In this document: piece after piece, positions 1 to 8,127 of the stretch | Layout of the letters: every line of letters starts with the position of its first letter | Numbering within the stretch: position 1 is the stretch's first letter | Origin: Erysipelotrichaceae bacterium | GTDB lineage: Bacteria > Bacillota_I > Bacilli_A > RFN20 > CAG-826 | DNA length: 37,388 nucleotides | Direction: 5' to 3' | Assembly: GCA_031271635.1 (NCBI GenBank) | Contig: JAISVG010000033.1 | Span: forward strand, 1-37,388 | Notes under the pieces: generated by a model | Databases searched by the model: none | Told to the model about the DNA's origin: nothing | What the model saw: only the letters and a program-made list of their open reading frames with translations | Position numbers and translations under genes: made by a program

Positions 1-409
1 AAAGGACTATTTCAATTTGAGAAAAGATATCACTATTATCAACTTCTTTAGTTTCGATGACTGGAATCTTATCAAGTAACGGAACATCATTCTCATCAGT
101 TTCATCAAGTGAGATATTAAGATGATAAAGATGATAAGTTTTGGTGAAGTCTCTTTTCACCGTCAGAAAGGCGCGTTCTAAATAAGCACTGATGGTGTTA
201 TCAGTGGCATCTTCTTTAAAGACAACTTCATTTACGACATCAAGAAGTTTAAGATGACAACTTTGAATAAAATCCTCGCGATAATTATTATCGCAGTTAA
301 TGCTTTTAAAGATGGTGAAAATCTTTGGTTCAAGAAATGTTGCTAATTTAAGAAAGGCAATGCTATTTCTTGGATTTTTTTGATAATCCAAAAATAGTTT
401 TTTGAGCAT
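1..409 (-). CDS. sigma-70 region 2-like protein, C-terminus outside window
   Basis: About 136 codons are visible from ATG at 409, running off the left edge. The start has a good Shine-Dalgarno (AAAGGAGA, 7 bases upstream). The protein starts MLKKLFLDYQKNP and has a helical stretch (residues about 25-90, with FLEPKIFTIFK, YREDFIQSCHLKLLD and ISAYLERAFLTVKRD) that resembles the layout of sigma-factor region 2: conserved helix, acidic EDFIQ-type turn, then YL-x-x-AF-x-x-x-KRD. An acidic segment follows (about 105-136). If correct it would be an alternative, ECF- or SigH-like, RNA polymerase sigma subunit. Regions 3/4 would lie outside the window. The family call rests on pattern only and could be wrong. 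Confidence 0.45.
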   Translation of the reverse strand, partial: MLKKLFLDYQKNPRNSIAFLKLATFLEPKIFTIFKSINCDNNYREDFIQSCHLKLLDVVNEVVFKEDATDNTISAYLERAFLTVKRDFTKTYHLYHLNISLDETDENDVPLLDKIPVIETKEVDNSDIFSQIEIVL

Positions 410-500
410 CTATTAATCTCCTTTCGAAGTATCTATCGGACTAGCGACATCTTATCAACACGTTAAACTTAATCAAATATCTTAATAATCTTCCTATTTT

Positions 501-594
501 GGGCGACCTAAAAACTCTGATTTATCATCTTGAGTTGTTTAAAATCTTACTGCTGTTATCAGCATCCATCCAATTTGCTTTTCGATCGCTGCCC
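501..594. ncRNA. candidate structured RNA / three-way junction upstream of the sigma-like gene
   Basis: The 266-base gap between the sigma-like gene and the serS terminator contains nested inverted repeats. Read on the minus strand: an outer stem GGGC-(AGC)-GATC (594-584) pairs with GGTCGCCC (508-501), with one G-U pair. It encloses a hairpin TGCTG-ATAA-CAGCA (564-551) and a second hairpin AACTC..TGAT-AA-ATCA-GAGTT (536-513). The outer stem pairs slightly better on the minus strand. On the plus strand it is followed by a T-rich run. It could be a 5' leader element of the sigma-like gene or a small RNA. I recognise no known riboswitch family. Confidence 0.35.
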
Positions 595-675
595 TTTTAT
601 TTTATCATTTTAGACTAAAAACAGTTATGAAATAATAAGTTTTAGTGCGAAGGGATGGGCACTTTGGCGCTACAA

Positions 676-707
676 ATAAAAAACTGCTAAGTTTTACCCT
701 AGCAGTT
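676..707 (-). terminator. intrinsic terminator of the gyrB-gyrA-serS operon
   Basis: Read on the minus strand, AACTGCTA (707-700) pairs with TAGCAGTT (689-682) across a 10-base loop and runs into a T-rich tract. It lies 20 bases beyond the serS stop. Confidence 0.8.
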
Positions 708-726
708 ACGTCTTATGCTATTTTAT

Positions 727-2004
727 CTATCGTATCGGTTTTAAAACTTTAATACCTTTAAGATAAGGCCACAGAACTTTCGGTATTAGTACCGAGCCGT
801 CTTCTTGTTGAAATTGCTCAAGAATTGCCGGAAAAATCCGACTCGTAGCAAGACCTGAAGCATTTAAGGTGTGTACCAGTTGGGTTTTTTTATTCTCGTC
901 GCGATATCTAATTTTCCCTCTTCGCGCTTGATAATCGCGAGCGTTTGATGCCGAAGAAACTTCTTTATAAATATCCATTGATGGAATGAAAACCTCGATG
1001 TCATAAGTTCTTGCCATCGCGTGAGAAATATCTCCCGCTGCAAGTTTACTCACTTGATAATGTAGTCCAAGTTTATTAACTAGACTTTCGGCCTTTTTCA
1101 CTAACTCTTTAAAAGCGCGGTCTGAGTCTTGAGGTAGAGTATATTGGACTAGCTCCACCTTGTTGAATTGATAGCCCCTAATCATCCCGCGTTCCTCTTG
1201 ACCATAAGATCCGGCTTCCTTTCGAAAACAGTTTGTATAGGCAAAATACTTTCTTGGAAGGCTTGTTGCCTCAAGAATTTCTTCACGGTGAAGATTAATT
1301 AAAGCGGTTTCTGCCGTTGGTAATAAGAATTTCTTGGGTTCAATGCCGTTTAGCCAAAAAACATCATCTCGGAATTTCGGAAATTGCCCGGCTACAAAGC
1401 CTGAGGCCTCATTTAGTAAGTAAGGTGGCATCATCATTTCATAACCATCTTTTAAGTGTTCATTAATGAAAAAACTAATCAGCGCCCATTCAAGACGCGC
1501 ACCAAGATTAGTATAAATCCAGGTTCCATGCCCTGAAATCTTTGCGGCTCGTTCATAATCAATAAGACCTAAGGATGTTGCAAGAGCAACGTGGTCTTGC
1601 GGTTTAAAAGTAAAAACCGGTTTGGTTCCGACGGTTTTAATCGCTTTATTGTGTTCCTTTCCGCCTCCTACTAAATCCTTATCCGGGAGATTTGGTAACT
1701 CAACTAAAATGGCTGTCAAGGTCTCATCAACCGCTTTCAATCTTGCTTCGTGCACAAGATTATCAGCGCTTAGTTTATTCACTGCTTCAAAAAGTGCCGC
1801 GACGTCTTCACCTTTTTTCTTTGCAATCGGAACATATTTAGAAAGACGATTTTGTTCCGCTTTATTTGTTTCAACTACTTTAATTAATTGTCTTTTTTCT
1901 TCATCAAGAGTTAAAATAGTTTTTTCATCTAGTGAAACACCACGCTTTTTAAGAGCTTTTTTTACATAACTTGGATTATCTCTAATTAAATTTAGATCAA
2001 GCAT
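727..2004 (-). CDS. serS: seryl-tRNA synthetase
   Basis: Cytoplasmic class II aminoacyl-tRNA synthetase that charges tRNA-Ser (and tRNA-Sec where present). At 425 residues it has normal family length. Residues 1-110 form the long antiparallel coiled-coil arm that contacts the tRNA long variable arm. The catalytic core follows, with the TAE motif at 230-232, class II motif 2 FRKEAG (260-265) followed by RGMIRGYQF, and motif 3 around VHTLNASGLATSRI near the C-terminus. The ATG is one base past the gyrA stop and its Shine-Dalgarno (GAAGGAG) lies within the gyrA end, so it is the last gene of a gyrB-gyrA-serS operon that ends at a clear hairpin terminator. Confidence 0.96.
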   Translation of the reverse strand: MLDLNLIRDNPSYVKKALKKRGVSLDEKTILTLDEEKRQLIKVVETNKAEQNRLSKYVPIAKKKGEDVAALFEAVNKLSADNLVHEARLKAVDETLTAILVELPNLPDKDLVGGGKEHNKAIKTVGTKPVFTFKPQDHVALATSLGLIDYERAAKISGHGTWIYTNLGARLEWALISFFINEHLKDGYEMMMPPYLLNEASGFVAGQFPKFRDDVFWLNGIEPKKFLLPTAETALINLHREEILEATSLPRKYFAYTNCFRKEAGSYGQEERGMIRGYQFNKVELVQYTLPQDSDRAFKELVKKAESLVNKLGLHYQVSKLAAGDISHAMARTYDIEVFIPSMDIYKEVSSASNARDYQARRGKIRYRDENKKTQLVHTLNASGLATSRIFPAILEQFQQEDGSVLIPKVLWPYLKGIKVLKPIR

Positions 2005-2005
2005 T

Positions 2006-4531
2006 TTATTCTCCTTCTACGTCTTCTTCGGTTTCGTCTAGGTCGGCTTCAATTTTTGGGAGGACCGCGATGGAAGCGACTTTCGCACCTTCATCAAGGC
2101 GGATGATTCTCACCCCTTGAGCGTTTCTTCCAGTCTCACGAATATCCTTAATGCCCACACGAATAATAATTCCCGTATCAGAAACCACCAAAAGATCTTC
2201 ATCGCCGTTAACAGCTTTTAAGGCTACTAATTTCCCGGTTTTTTCGGTTACCTTGAGGGTAATCACGCCTTTTCCACCGCGATGGATGGTAGAATATTCA
2301 TCAAAAGGTGTTAGTTTCCCATATCCATTTTCAGAAATTACTAAGATATACTTTCCGGCAGAATTAATTGTCGCTCCGACCACTTTTTGTCCGGGCTTTA
2401 AAGTCATTCCTTTGACACCAATTGAATCTCTACCGACACTTCTTACTTCTTCTTCTTTAAACTTAATGAGGATGCCATCGCTGTTCCCAATTCCGACTTC
2501 TTCGTTGCCATTAGATAAAATGACTCGAATCAAGGAATCCGCACCATCTCTTAAATCAATCGCGATCTTTCCGTTACGATTAATCTGTTGATACATTGAA
2601 AGCGGAGTTCGTTTAATAATGCCGTTTTGGGTAAAGAATAATAAGTACTGAGTATCTTGATATTCATCGCATGCAATAATCGTTAAGACTTTTTCGTCTT
2701 TTTCAATATTAATTAAATTAATAATCGGCTTTCCTTCAGCAGTACGATTATATAAAGGAATTCTCCAGCCCCGAAGTGAATATACCCGGCCATAGTTTGT
2801 AAAGAACAATAAATCCGTATGAGTCTTTGCATGAAGAATAAAGGAAACATTATCATTGGCCTTAGTTTTTGCCCCAGTTTTCCCTCTTCCACCACGGTTT
2901 TGCACGTTAAATTCATTTGGTTCAAGTCTTTTAATGTAGCCGTTTTCAGTTAAGGTAACTACAATTTCTTCTTCTGGCACCAAAGATTCATCTTCGATTG
3001 AGGCAGAATCATTATTAATTTCGGTTTTTCGTTCGTCGCTATATTTATTCTTAATGGCATCAAGCTCTTCAATAACTAAGTTCTGAAGTTTGTCCCGACT
3101 TGATAATAGATCGCGGTAGTAAGCAATGTTCTTTTCAAGTGTAGCGCGTTCCTCGACTAATTTATTAACTTCAATTCCCGTTAATCTTCTTAGAGTTAGT
3201 GAAAGGATGGCCTGAGTTTGTTTTTCACTTAAGTTATACTGGGCCATTAAAGCCGCTTGAGCATAATCAGGTGATTCACTTTCTTTAATAATCCGCACGA
3301 CCTCATCGATATTATCTTCCGCGATTAAAAGTCCGACTACAATATGATCCCGCTCCTCGTCTTTTTCAAGTTTATACTTAGTTCTTCTTTCAACTATCTC
3401 AATCTGGAAGTTAAGATAATTTGTTAGTACTTCCTTAACGGGAAGAATTTTTGGTTCTTGATTAACTAAGCAAAGCATAATAATCCCAAACGATGTTTGA
3501 AGTTGAGTGTGTTTATAAATATTATTTAACACCACCTCCGGATTAGCGTCTTTCTTTAAATCAACAACAAGACGAATTCCTAAGGAGTTTGATTCGTCTT
3601 TGATGTTAGAAATCTCGCTGATGACTTTTTCTCGCGCTAAAGCGGCGATTTTTTCATGCAAAGTAGCTTTATTAACTTGATAAGGAAGTTCACTAATAAC
3701 AATGCGTTTCTTTCCTTCTTTGGTTTCTTCAATATCCGCCCGGCCTCTAATTACGACAGAACCCGCTCCGGTTTCATAGGCTTTCTTAATACCATCTCGT
3801 CCTAAAATAATCCCTTTAGTCGGAAAATCTGGTCCTTTTAGGGTTTCCATAAGTTCCACGACACTAATATCTGGGTTTGCGGCGACTACTTTAATACCTT
3901 CGATGACTTCACCTAAATTATGAGGCGGGATGTTTGTTGCCATTCCAACGGCAATACCGCTACTTCCTGAAACTAAAAGGTTCGGAAATCTTGATGGTAG
4001 AACTACTGGTTCTTTCTCGCTTCCATCATAATTATCGACAAAATCAACCGTTTCACAATCAATATCACGGACTAGTTCTTGGGCCATCTTGGTCATTCTA
4101 GCTTCGGTATATCGCATTGCCGCAGCTTCATCGCCATCAATGCTGCCAAAGTTTCCGTGTCCATCTACGAGGCAGTAACGCATGCTAAATGGTTGAGCCA
4201 TTCTCACTAACGAAGAATAAATTGCTTGATCACCATGAGGGTGATATTAACCCATAACATCACCAACGATACGGGCTGATTTCTTGTGCGGTTTATCAGG
4301 AGTCATTCCTGATTCGTTCATCCCAAAAATGATCCGACGATGTACTGGTTTTAAACCATCACGTACATCAGGAATCGCCCGAGCCACAATGACCGACATC
4401 GCATAATCAAGGAAGGCACTTTTAATTTGATTAACAATTTCTACTGGAGTAATACCAGCCACAATACCTGAAGCAATCTCTCCTGGAGTTTCTTCAGTTT
4501 CATCAACAATCTTTTTTTCTAATTCGCTCAT
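2006..4531 (-). CDS. gyrA: DNA gyrase subunit A, interrupted by an in-frame TAA at codon 95
   Basis: GyrA is the breakage-reunion subunit of DNA gyrase (A2B2), which introduces negative supercoils. The reading frame runs 841 codons from ATG 4531, but codon 95 is TAA (4249-4247) where the family has Lys in the GKYHPHGD motif. The frame continues intact after the stop (YHPHGDQAIYSS, then RMAQPFSMRY, catalytic Tyr region AAAMRYTEA) to a C-terminal beta-pinwheel with the GyrA box QNRGGRG, which identifies gyrase rather than topoisomerase IV. AAA to TAA is a single base change. Separate ORFs would be 4531-4247 and an internal restart at GTG 4207, which would lose the motif. At the quinolone-region positions equivalent to E. 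coli S83 and D87 it has Gln and Ser. It lies 9 bases after gyrB and 1 base before serS. Gyrase is essential, so a sequencing error is the leading explanation. Confidence 0.93.
4247..4249 (-). other. in-frame TAA inside gyrA
   Basis: Reading GAT GTT ATG GGT TAA TAT CAC CCT CAT GGT GAT, the stop replaces the conserved Lys codon (AAA expected). No length change is involved and the base is not in a long homopolymer. The downstream frame is conserved. Confidence 0.95.
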
Positions 4532-4540
4532 GTCTACTCC

Positions 4541-6574
4541 TTACGTATCAAGATTCTTCACGAATCTAGCATTATTAATAATAAAATCTCTTCTTGGATC
4601 AACCTCATCGCCCATTAAATCAGTAAAGACGCGGTCCGCCTCTTCAGCGCGTTCCATGGTTACTTGTAATAGTTTTCGGTTGTCCATATCCATGGTGGTT
4701 TCTTTTAATTGATCGGCATCCATTTCGCCTAGTCCTTTATATCGTTGCGTGGGATAACCGTCCTTAAGATTTAATTGTTTTTTAATCTCTAGAAGTTGAT
4801 CATCATTATACGCATAATAATCTTTTTGGTGATAAGTCACTTTATAAAGCGGCGGCTGAGCAATATAAATGTATCCAGCTTCAATAAGTGGTTTCATAAA
4901 GCGATAGAATAACGTCAATAACAGTACTGAAATATGTGAGCCATCAACGTCCGCATCAGTCATGATAATAACTTTATGGTATCTAGCTTTTTCAAGATCA
5001 AAGATATTACCATAACCCGAACCAATCGCAGTGATGATGCTTCCGATTTCAGCGTTATCAAAGACCTTTTCCTGCGTCGCTTTTTCAACATTCAGAATTT
5101 TTCCTCTTAAAGGAAGAATCGCTTGAAACTCACGGTTTCGGGCGTTTTTTGCGGAGCCACCAGCAGAATTACCCTCAACAATAAAGAGTTCGCATTTTAC
5201 CGGGTCAGTTGAAGAACAATCCGCTAACTTACCAGGCAGCGTTGTGAGTTCAATTGAACCCTTGCGAATCGCTTCACGAGCCTTATCCGCCGCGATTCTT
5301 GCCCGCTGAGCATTTAATACCTTGATGCAGATTTTACTGGCAGCGTCGGGGTTTTCTTGCAAGAAATCCTTTAGTTTTGGCCCGATCACTTGCGAGGCGA
5401 TCGCGCGCACTTCTTCGTTTCCGAGTTTATTCTTAGTTTGGCCTTTATATTGAGGATTAGGATGTCTTACGGAAACAATCGCAACTAACCCTTCTTTTAC
5501 ATCTTCTTGGCGGAATGGTTCTTTTGGATCATATGAATATGTTCGCTTGTTTTTATTGCTTTCTTCTTTAAGAACGAAATTCTTCTTTTCTTCGGCGTAA
5601 TTCTTGAGTTCACGAGTTAACGCCATCATAAAGCCGTCTTCATGAAAACCGCCTTCAGAAGTACGAATATTATTACAAAATGAGTACATTGATTCATAAG
5701 AAGTAGCGTTATACTGCACTGCTGCTTCGATTTCTACACGCCCCTCTTTGGTGCTCATGCTGCCATCGGTTTCATTCATCACTGGGATAATCGCAACTCC
5801 GTCACCCTCACAATAAAAGACTTCAGTAAAAAGTGGTCCTTTGTTCTTGTTTAAATCTCTTACGTATTCTGAAATGCCGCCTTCATAATAGAAAGTTACT
5901 TCTTTTAAGGGTTCAATGCGATGGTCAATCAATGAAATCTTTAATCCGCGGTTTAAAAACGCCATTTGCTTGATGTGATCTTTAATAACATCATAATCAA
6001 ACTCGGTACTTTCAGTAAAAATAGTAGGATCAGGTTTAAAGGTAATTTTTGTGCCGCGAAGCTTTGTCGGGCCAATATCTTTTAATGGCGCTACAACATG
6101 ACCACCACTTTCAAAACGAATAAAGTATTCTCTTCCTTCTTTATAGACAGTACACTCAAGCCAACTTGATAAAGCATTGACTACTGTTGCTCCAACGCCA
6201 TGGAGGCCACCAGCGACTTTATAGCCTGAGTTCTCACCGCCAAACTTCCCGCCAGCATGAAGAATCGTGAGAACCGTCTCAACTCCGGACTTTCCGGTTT
6301 TCTCAACAATATCAACTGGGATTCCCCGTCCGTTATCAGTAATTGAGATGACATTATCGGGTTTCATTTCAATTGAAATGTGATTGGCATATCCTGCAAG
6401 AGCCTCATCAATCGAGTTATCAACGATTTCCCACACTAAATGGTGAAGCCCCTCGATCGAGGTGGTTCCGATATACATTCCCGGTCTTTTTCGAACTGCT
6501 TCTAACCCTTCAAGAACTGTTAAACTCTTTCCGCTATATTCTTTACTAGCGTTGTTATCATTTGTTTCACTCAT
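4541..6574 (-). CDS. gyrB: DNA gyrase subunit B
   Basis: ATPase subunit of gyrase, 677 residues. It has the GHKL ATPase domain at the N-terminus (LEAVRKRPGMYIG, EIVDNSIDEALAGYA, DNGRGIPVD, GGLHGVGA), the transducer domain, and a TOPRIM domain (ELFIVEGNSAGGSAK, then IIMTDADVDGSHI) ending with the tail that binds GyrA (QRYKGLGEM). The ATG at 6574 has a strong AAGGAG Shine-Dalgarno and a promoter 27 bases upstream. It is first gene of the gyrB-gyrA-serS unit. In many relatives recF precedes it, but here there is only a 131-base gap after yaaA. Confidence 0.97.
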   Translation of the reverse strand: MSETNDNNASKEYSGKSLTVLEGLEAVRKRPGMYIGTTSIEGLHHLVWEIVDNSIDEALAGYANHISIEMKPDNVISITDNGRGIPVDIVEKTGKSGVETVLTILHAGGKFGGENSGYKVAGGLHGVGATVVNALSSWLECTVYKEGREYFIRFESGGHVVAPLKDIGPTKLRGTKITFKPDPTIFTESTEFDYDVIKDHIKQMAFLNRGLKISLIDHRIEPLKEVTFYYEGGISEYVRDLNKNKGPLFTEVFYCEGDGVAIIPVMNETDGSMSTKEGRVEIEAAVQYNATSYESMYSFCNNIRTSEGGFHEDGFMMALTRELKNYAEEKKNFVLKEESNKNKRTYSYDPKEPFRQEDVKEGLVAIVSVRHPNPQYKGQTKNKLGNEEVRAIASQVIGPKLKDFLQENPDAASKICIKVLNAQRARIAADKAREAIRKGSIELTTLPGKLADCSSTDPVKCELFIVEGNSAGGSAKNARNREFQAILPLRGKILNVEKATQEKVFDNAEIGSIITAIGSGYGNIFDLEKARYHKVIIMTDADVDGSHISVLLLTLFYRFMKPLIEAGYIYIAQPPLYKVTYHQKDYYAYNDDQLLEIKKQLNLKDGYPTQRYKGLGEMDADQLKETTMDMDNRKLLQVTMERAEEADRVFTDLMGDEVDPRRDFIINNARFVKNLDT

Positions 6575-6600
6575 AAAACTCCTTCTAAGACTCTTTTATT

Positions 6601-6629
6601 ATTATATAATAAAACCGAAGAAAAAACAA
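6601..6629 (-). promoter_or_regulatory. sigma-A-type promoter of gyrB
   Basis: On the minus strand, TTGTTT (6629-6624), a 17-base spacer, then TATAAT (6606-6601) precede a 5' leader with a Shine-Dalgarno. Confidence 0.65.
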
Positions 6630-6705
6630 GGCATCTTTGGTGGTTTTAGTTCTATTTGTTGAGCAAAAAAAGCAGCGAAGCAACCATTAAAATTAAAAAC
6701 TCTCT

Positions 6706-6924
6706 TTATTTCTCTTTTTTGATAACTAGGTATGTTATGGATTTAATTCTAACGTTGTCACCAGGATAGATCTTACGTCCTCTTCTAGTTTCAGTATCAT
6801 CGTTAACAAAAACTTCATTGGTACTTAAGTACTGTTTTACATCACTGCCGCTAGTAATGATTCCGGTGTATTTTAAAAACTGCCCTAAGGTAATGTAATC
6901 AGTTGAGATTGCAACGTCTTTCAT
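6706..6924 (-). CDS. yaaA: S4-domain RNA-binding protein YaaA
   Basis: Small 72-residue protein that is almost entirely one S4 RNA-binding fold: ITLGQFLKYTGI helix, GSDVKQYLSTNEVFVND (the S4 helix-loop-strand) and a basic RRGRKIYPGD turn. Its place directly after dnaN, with its ATG overlapping the dnaN stop (TAATG), is the standard location of yaaA in Bacillota. It is thought to act in ribosome assembly or RNA binding; the exact role is not established. Translational coupling to dnaN is likely. recF, its usual downstream partner, is absent. Confidence 0.9.
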   Translation of the reverse strand: MKDVAISTDYITLGQFLKYTGIITSGSDVKQYLSTNEVFVNDDTETRRGRKIYPGDNVRIKSITYLVIKKEK

Positions 6925-8033
6925 TATACCGCGCGGATTGGGGTGAGCACTTGGATAACTTCGGGATCGCTTTTATTGGTCAAAGAAAAGGGCTTTAATT
7001 CCCCGGAAAAGTTAAAGGTGACATATTTACTCTTCAGGCCTTTGATTGACTGTAAGGTGTGAATTGAATTAAAATAAATATCAAACTGATCGCCATCATA
7101 ATCAACCCCAAGAATTTTTGAGAGCGAGGTTCCGCCTTGGTTATTTTTTGAAGAAAACTCGACTACGCCTTTTTTGAGAAGCATTCTTACTCTTGATTCT
7201 TGAGCGTCGTTTAAAGCGGTAACGCTTGAAATTCGCTGCATAACTACCTCGGTTTCAAATTCAACGCTGATTGCAGTGCTAAGCTTAATGATTCTTGCAA
7301 TCTGAGCCGTTGGGTAATCGCCGCTTAATAGTTTAATTCTAATCTTGGTTTTTCCAACTTCAATTAAGAGGACCTTGCCGTCGGTTGAAAGTTTTAGTTC
7401 CTTGGTTCCTTCAAGGATCTTGACAATCTCGCTAATGTGTTTGGCCTCAGGGTTAATATTAAAATGAGCGGCGCTTGAAACCTTGACCGCCTTCTTTGCA
7501 ATTCTTGTCGCTTCAGCAGCAATCGCAGTCAATAAGCCGTCTTCAAGATTTAAGTTAAGAGCAGTAAAAAGCGGCCTCTTATCATTAGTCGCGGCCGCGA
7601 AACTGGTTTGTTCTACTAAATCAACAAAGACATCGCTCTTTAGTAAGATGACTTCGCCTTTTGGATCAAAATCAAGTTCTGGGTACTCATTAACATCAAC
7701 TGTCGGAAGTTTATATTCAGAAACACCATCGAAGATTAGAGTCGTGGTGTTTTCAAAGACTTCGATTTTAATAACTGGTTCGGTTAAAACCCTCAGGATG
7801 TCGTTTAGAGTTTTTGCATCAATTAAGACACCACCATCTTCAGAAGCAATAACGCTTTCCTGATCAACTGTAGTTATTAGCGATAAAGAGTCTGAGCTAT
7901 ATGTTAAATCTAACCGTTTGTTTCTTATTTCAAGTTTAAGATAAGTTAGAATTGGGTTAATTCTTGGCGTAACCCCTTTTTGGACAATAGCCAAGGCTTT
8001 TTGTAGAATGCTTTTTTGAATCTCTAATTTCAT
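6924..8033 (-). CDS. dnaN: DNA polymerase III beta subunit (sliding clamp)
   Basis: Ring-shaped processivity clamp for the replicative polymerase, three repeated domains, 369 residues from the chosen start. I choose ATG 8033 (MKLEIQKSILQKALAIVQKG) rather than the frame opening at 8069 because an AAAGGAG Shine-Dalgarno sits 8-9 bases before 8033 and clamps begin this way. The C-terminus carries the usual FKP/LTP-type end (LKPFSLTNKSDPEVIQVLTPIRAV), the part that forms the client-peptide pocket. It follows dnaA by 94 bases, which contain a perfect DnaA box, and its stop overlaps yaaA. Confidence 0.95.
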   Translation of the reverse strand: MKLEIQKSILQKALAIVQKGVTPRINPILTYLKLEIRNKRLDLTYSSDSLSLITTVDQESVIASEDGGVLIDAKTLNDILRVLTEPVIKIEVFENTTTLIFDGVSEYKLPTVDVNEYPELDFDPKGEVILLKSDVFVDLVEQTSFAAATNDKRPLFTALNLNLEDGLLTAIAAEATRIAKKAVKVSSAAHFNINPEAKHISEIVKILEGTKELKLSTDGKVLLIEVGKTKIRIKLLSGDYPTAQIARIIKLSTAISVEFETEVVMQRISSVTALNDAQESRVRMLLKKGVVEFSSKNNQGGTSLSKILGVDYDGDQFDIYFNSIHTLQSIKGLKSKYVTFNFSGELKPFSLTNKSDPEVIQVLTPIRAV

Positions 8034-8089
8034 CTTTATTTCTCCTTTTTTAATATTTAAGAATAACAACTATAATAAGGCTGTTGATA

Positions 8090-8098
8090 TGTGGATAA
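8090..8098 (-). promoter_or_regulatory. consensus DnaA box between dnaA and dnaN
   Basis: Minus-strand TTATCCACA matches the canonical box exactly. It is the only perfect copy I found in the origin region and lies just upstream of a TATTATAGT -10-like sequence for dnaN, so it may control dnaN transcription. Confidence 0.75.
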
Positions 8099-8127
8099 GT
8101 TTTCCTTAATATCTACATTTTATAACT

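Noticed and set aside
2713..2925. Small ORF opposite-frame inside gyrA
   Set aside because: Shadow frame of a conserved gene with no ribosome site. Similar shadows inside other genes were dropped for the same reason.
4530..4712. Genetic-code change explaining the gyrA TAA
   Set aside because: TAA ends many other genes here (for example the KhpB/Jag gene, gyrA itself and rpmE), so it is a genuine stop.
8034..8069. Longer DnaN start
   Set aside because: The inner ATG at 8033 has a strong Shine-Dalgarno and matches family starts; the extension contains that Shine-Dalgarno itself.
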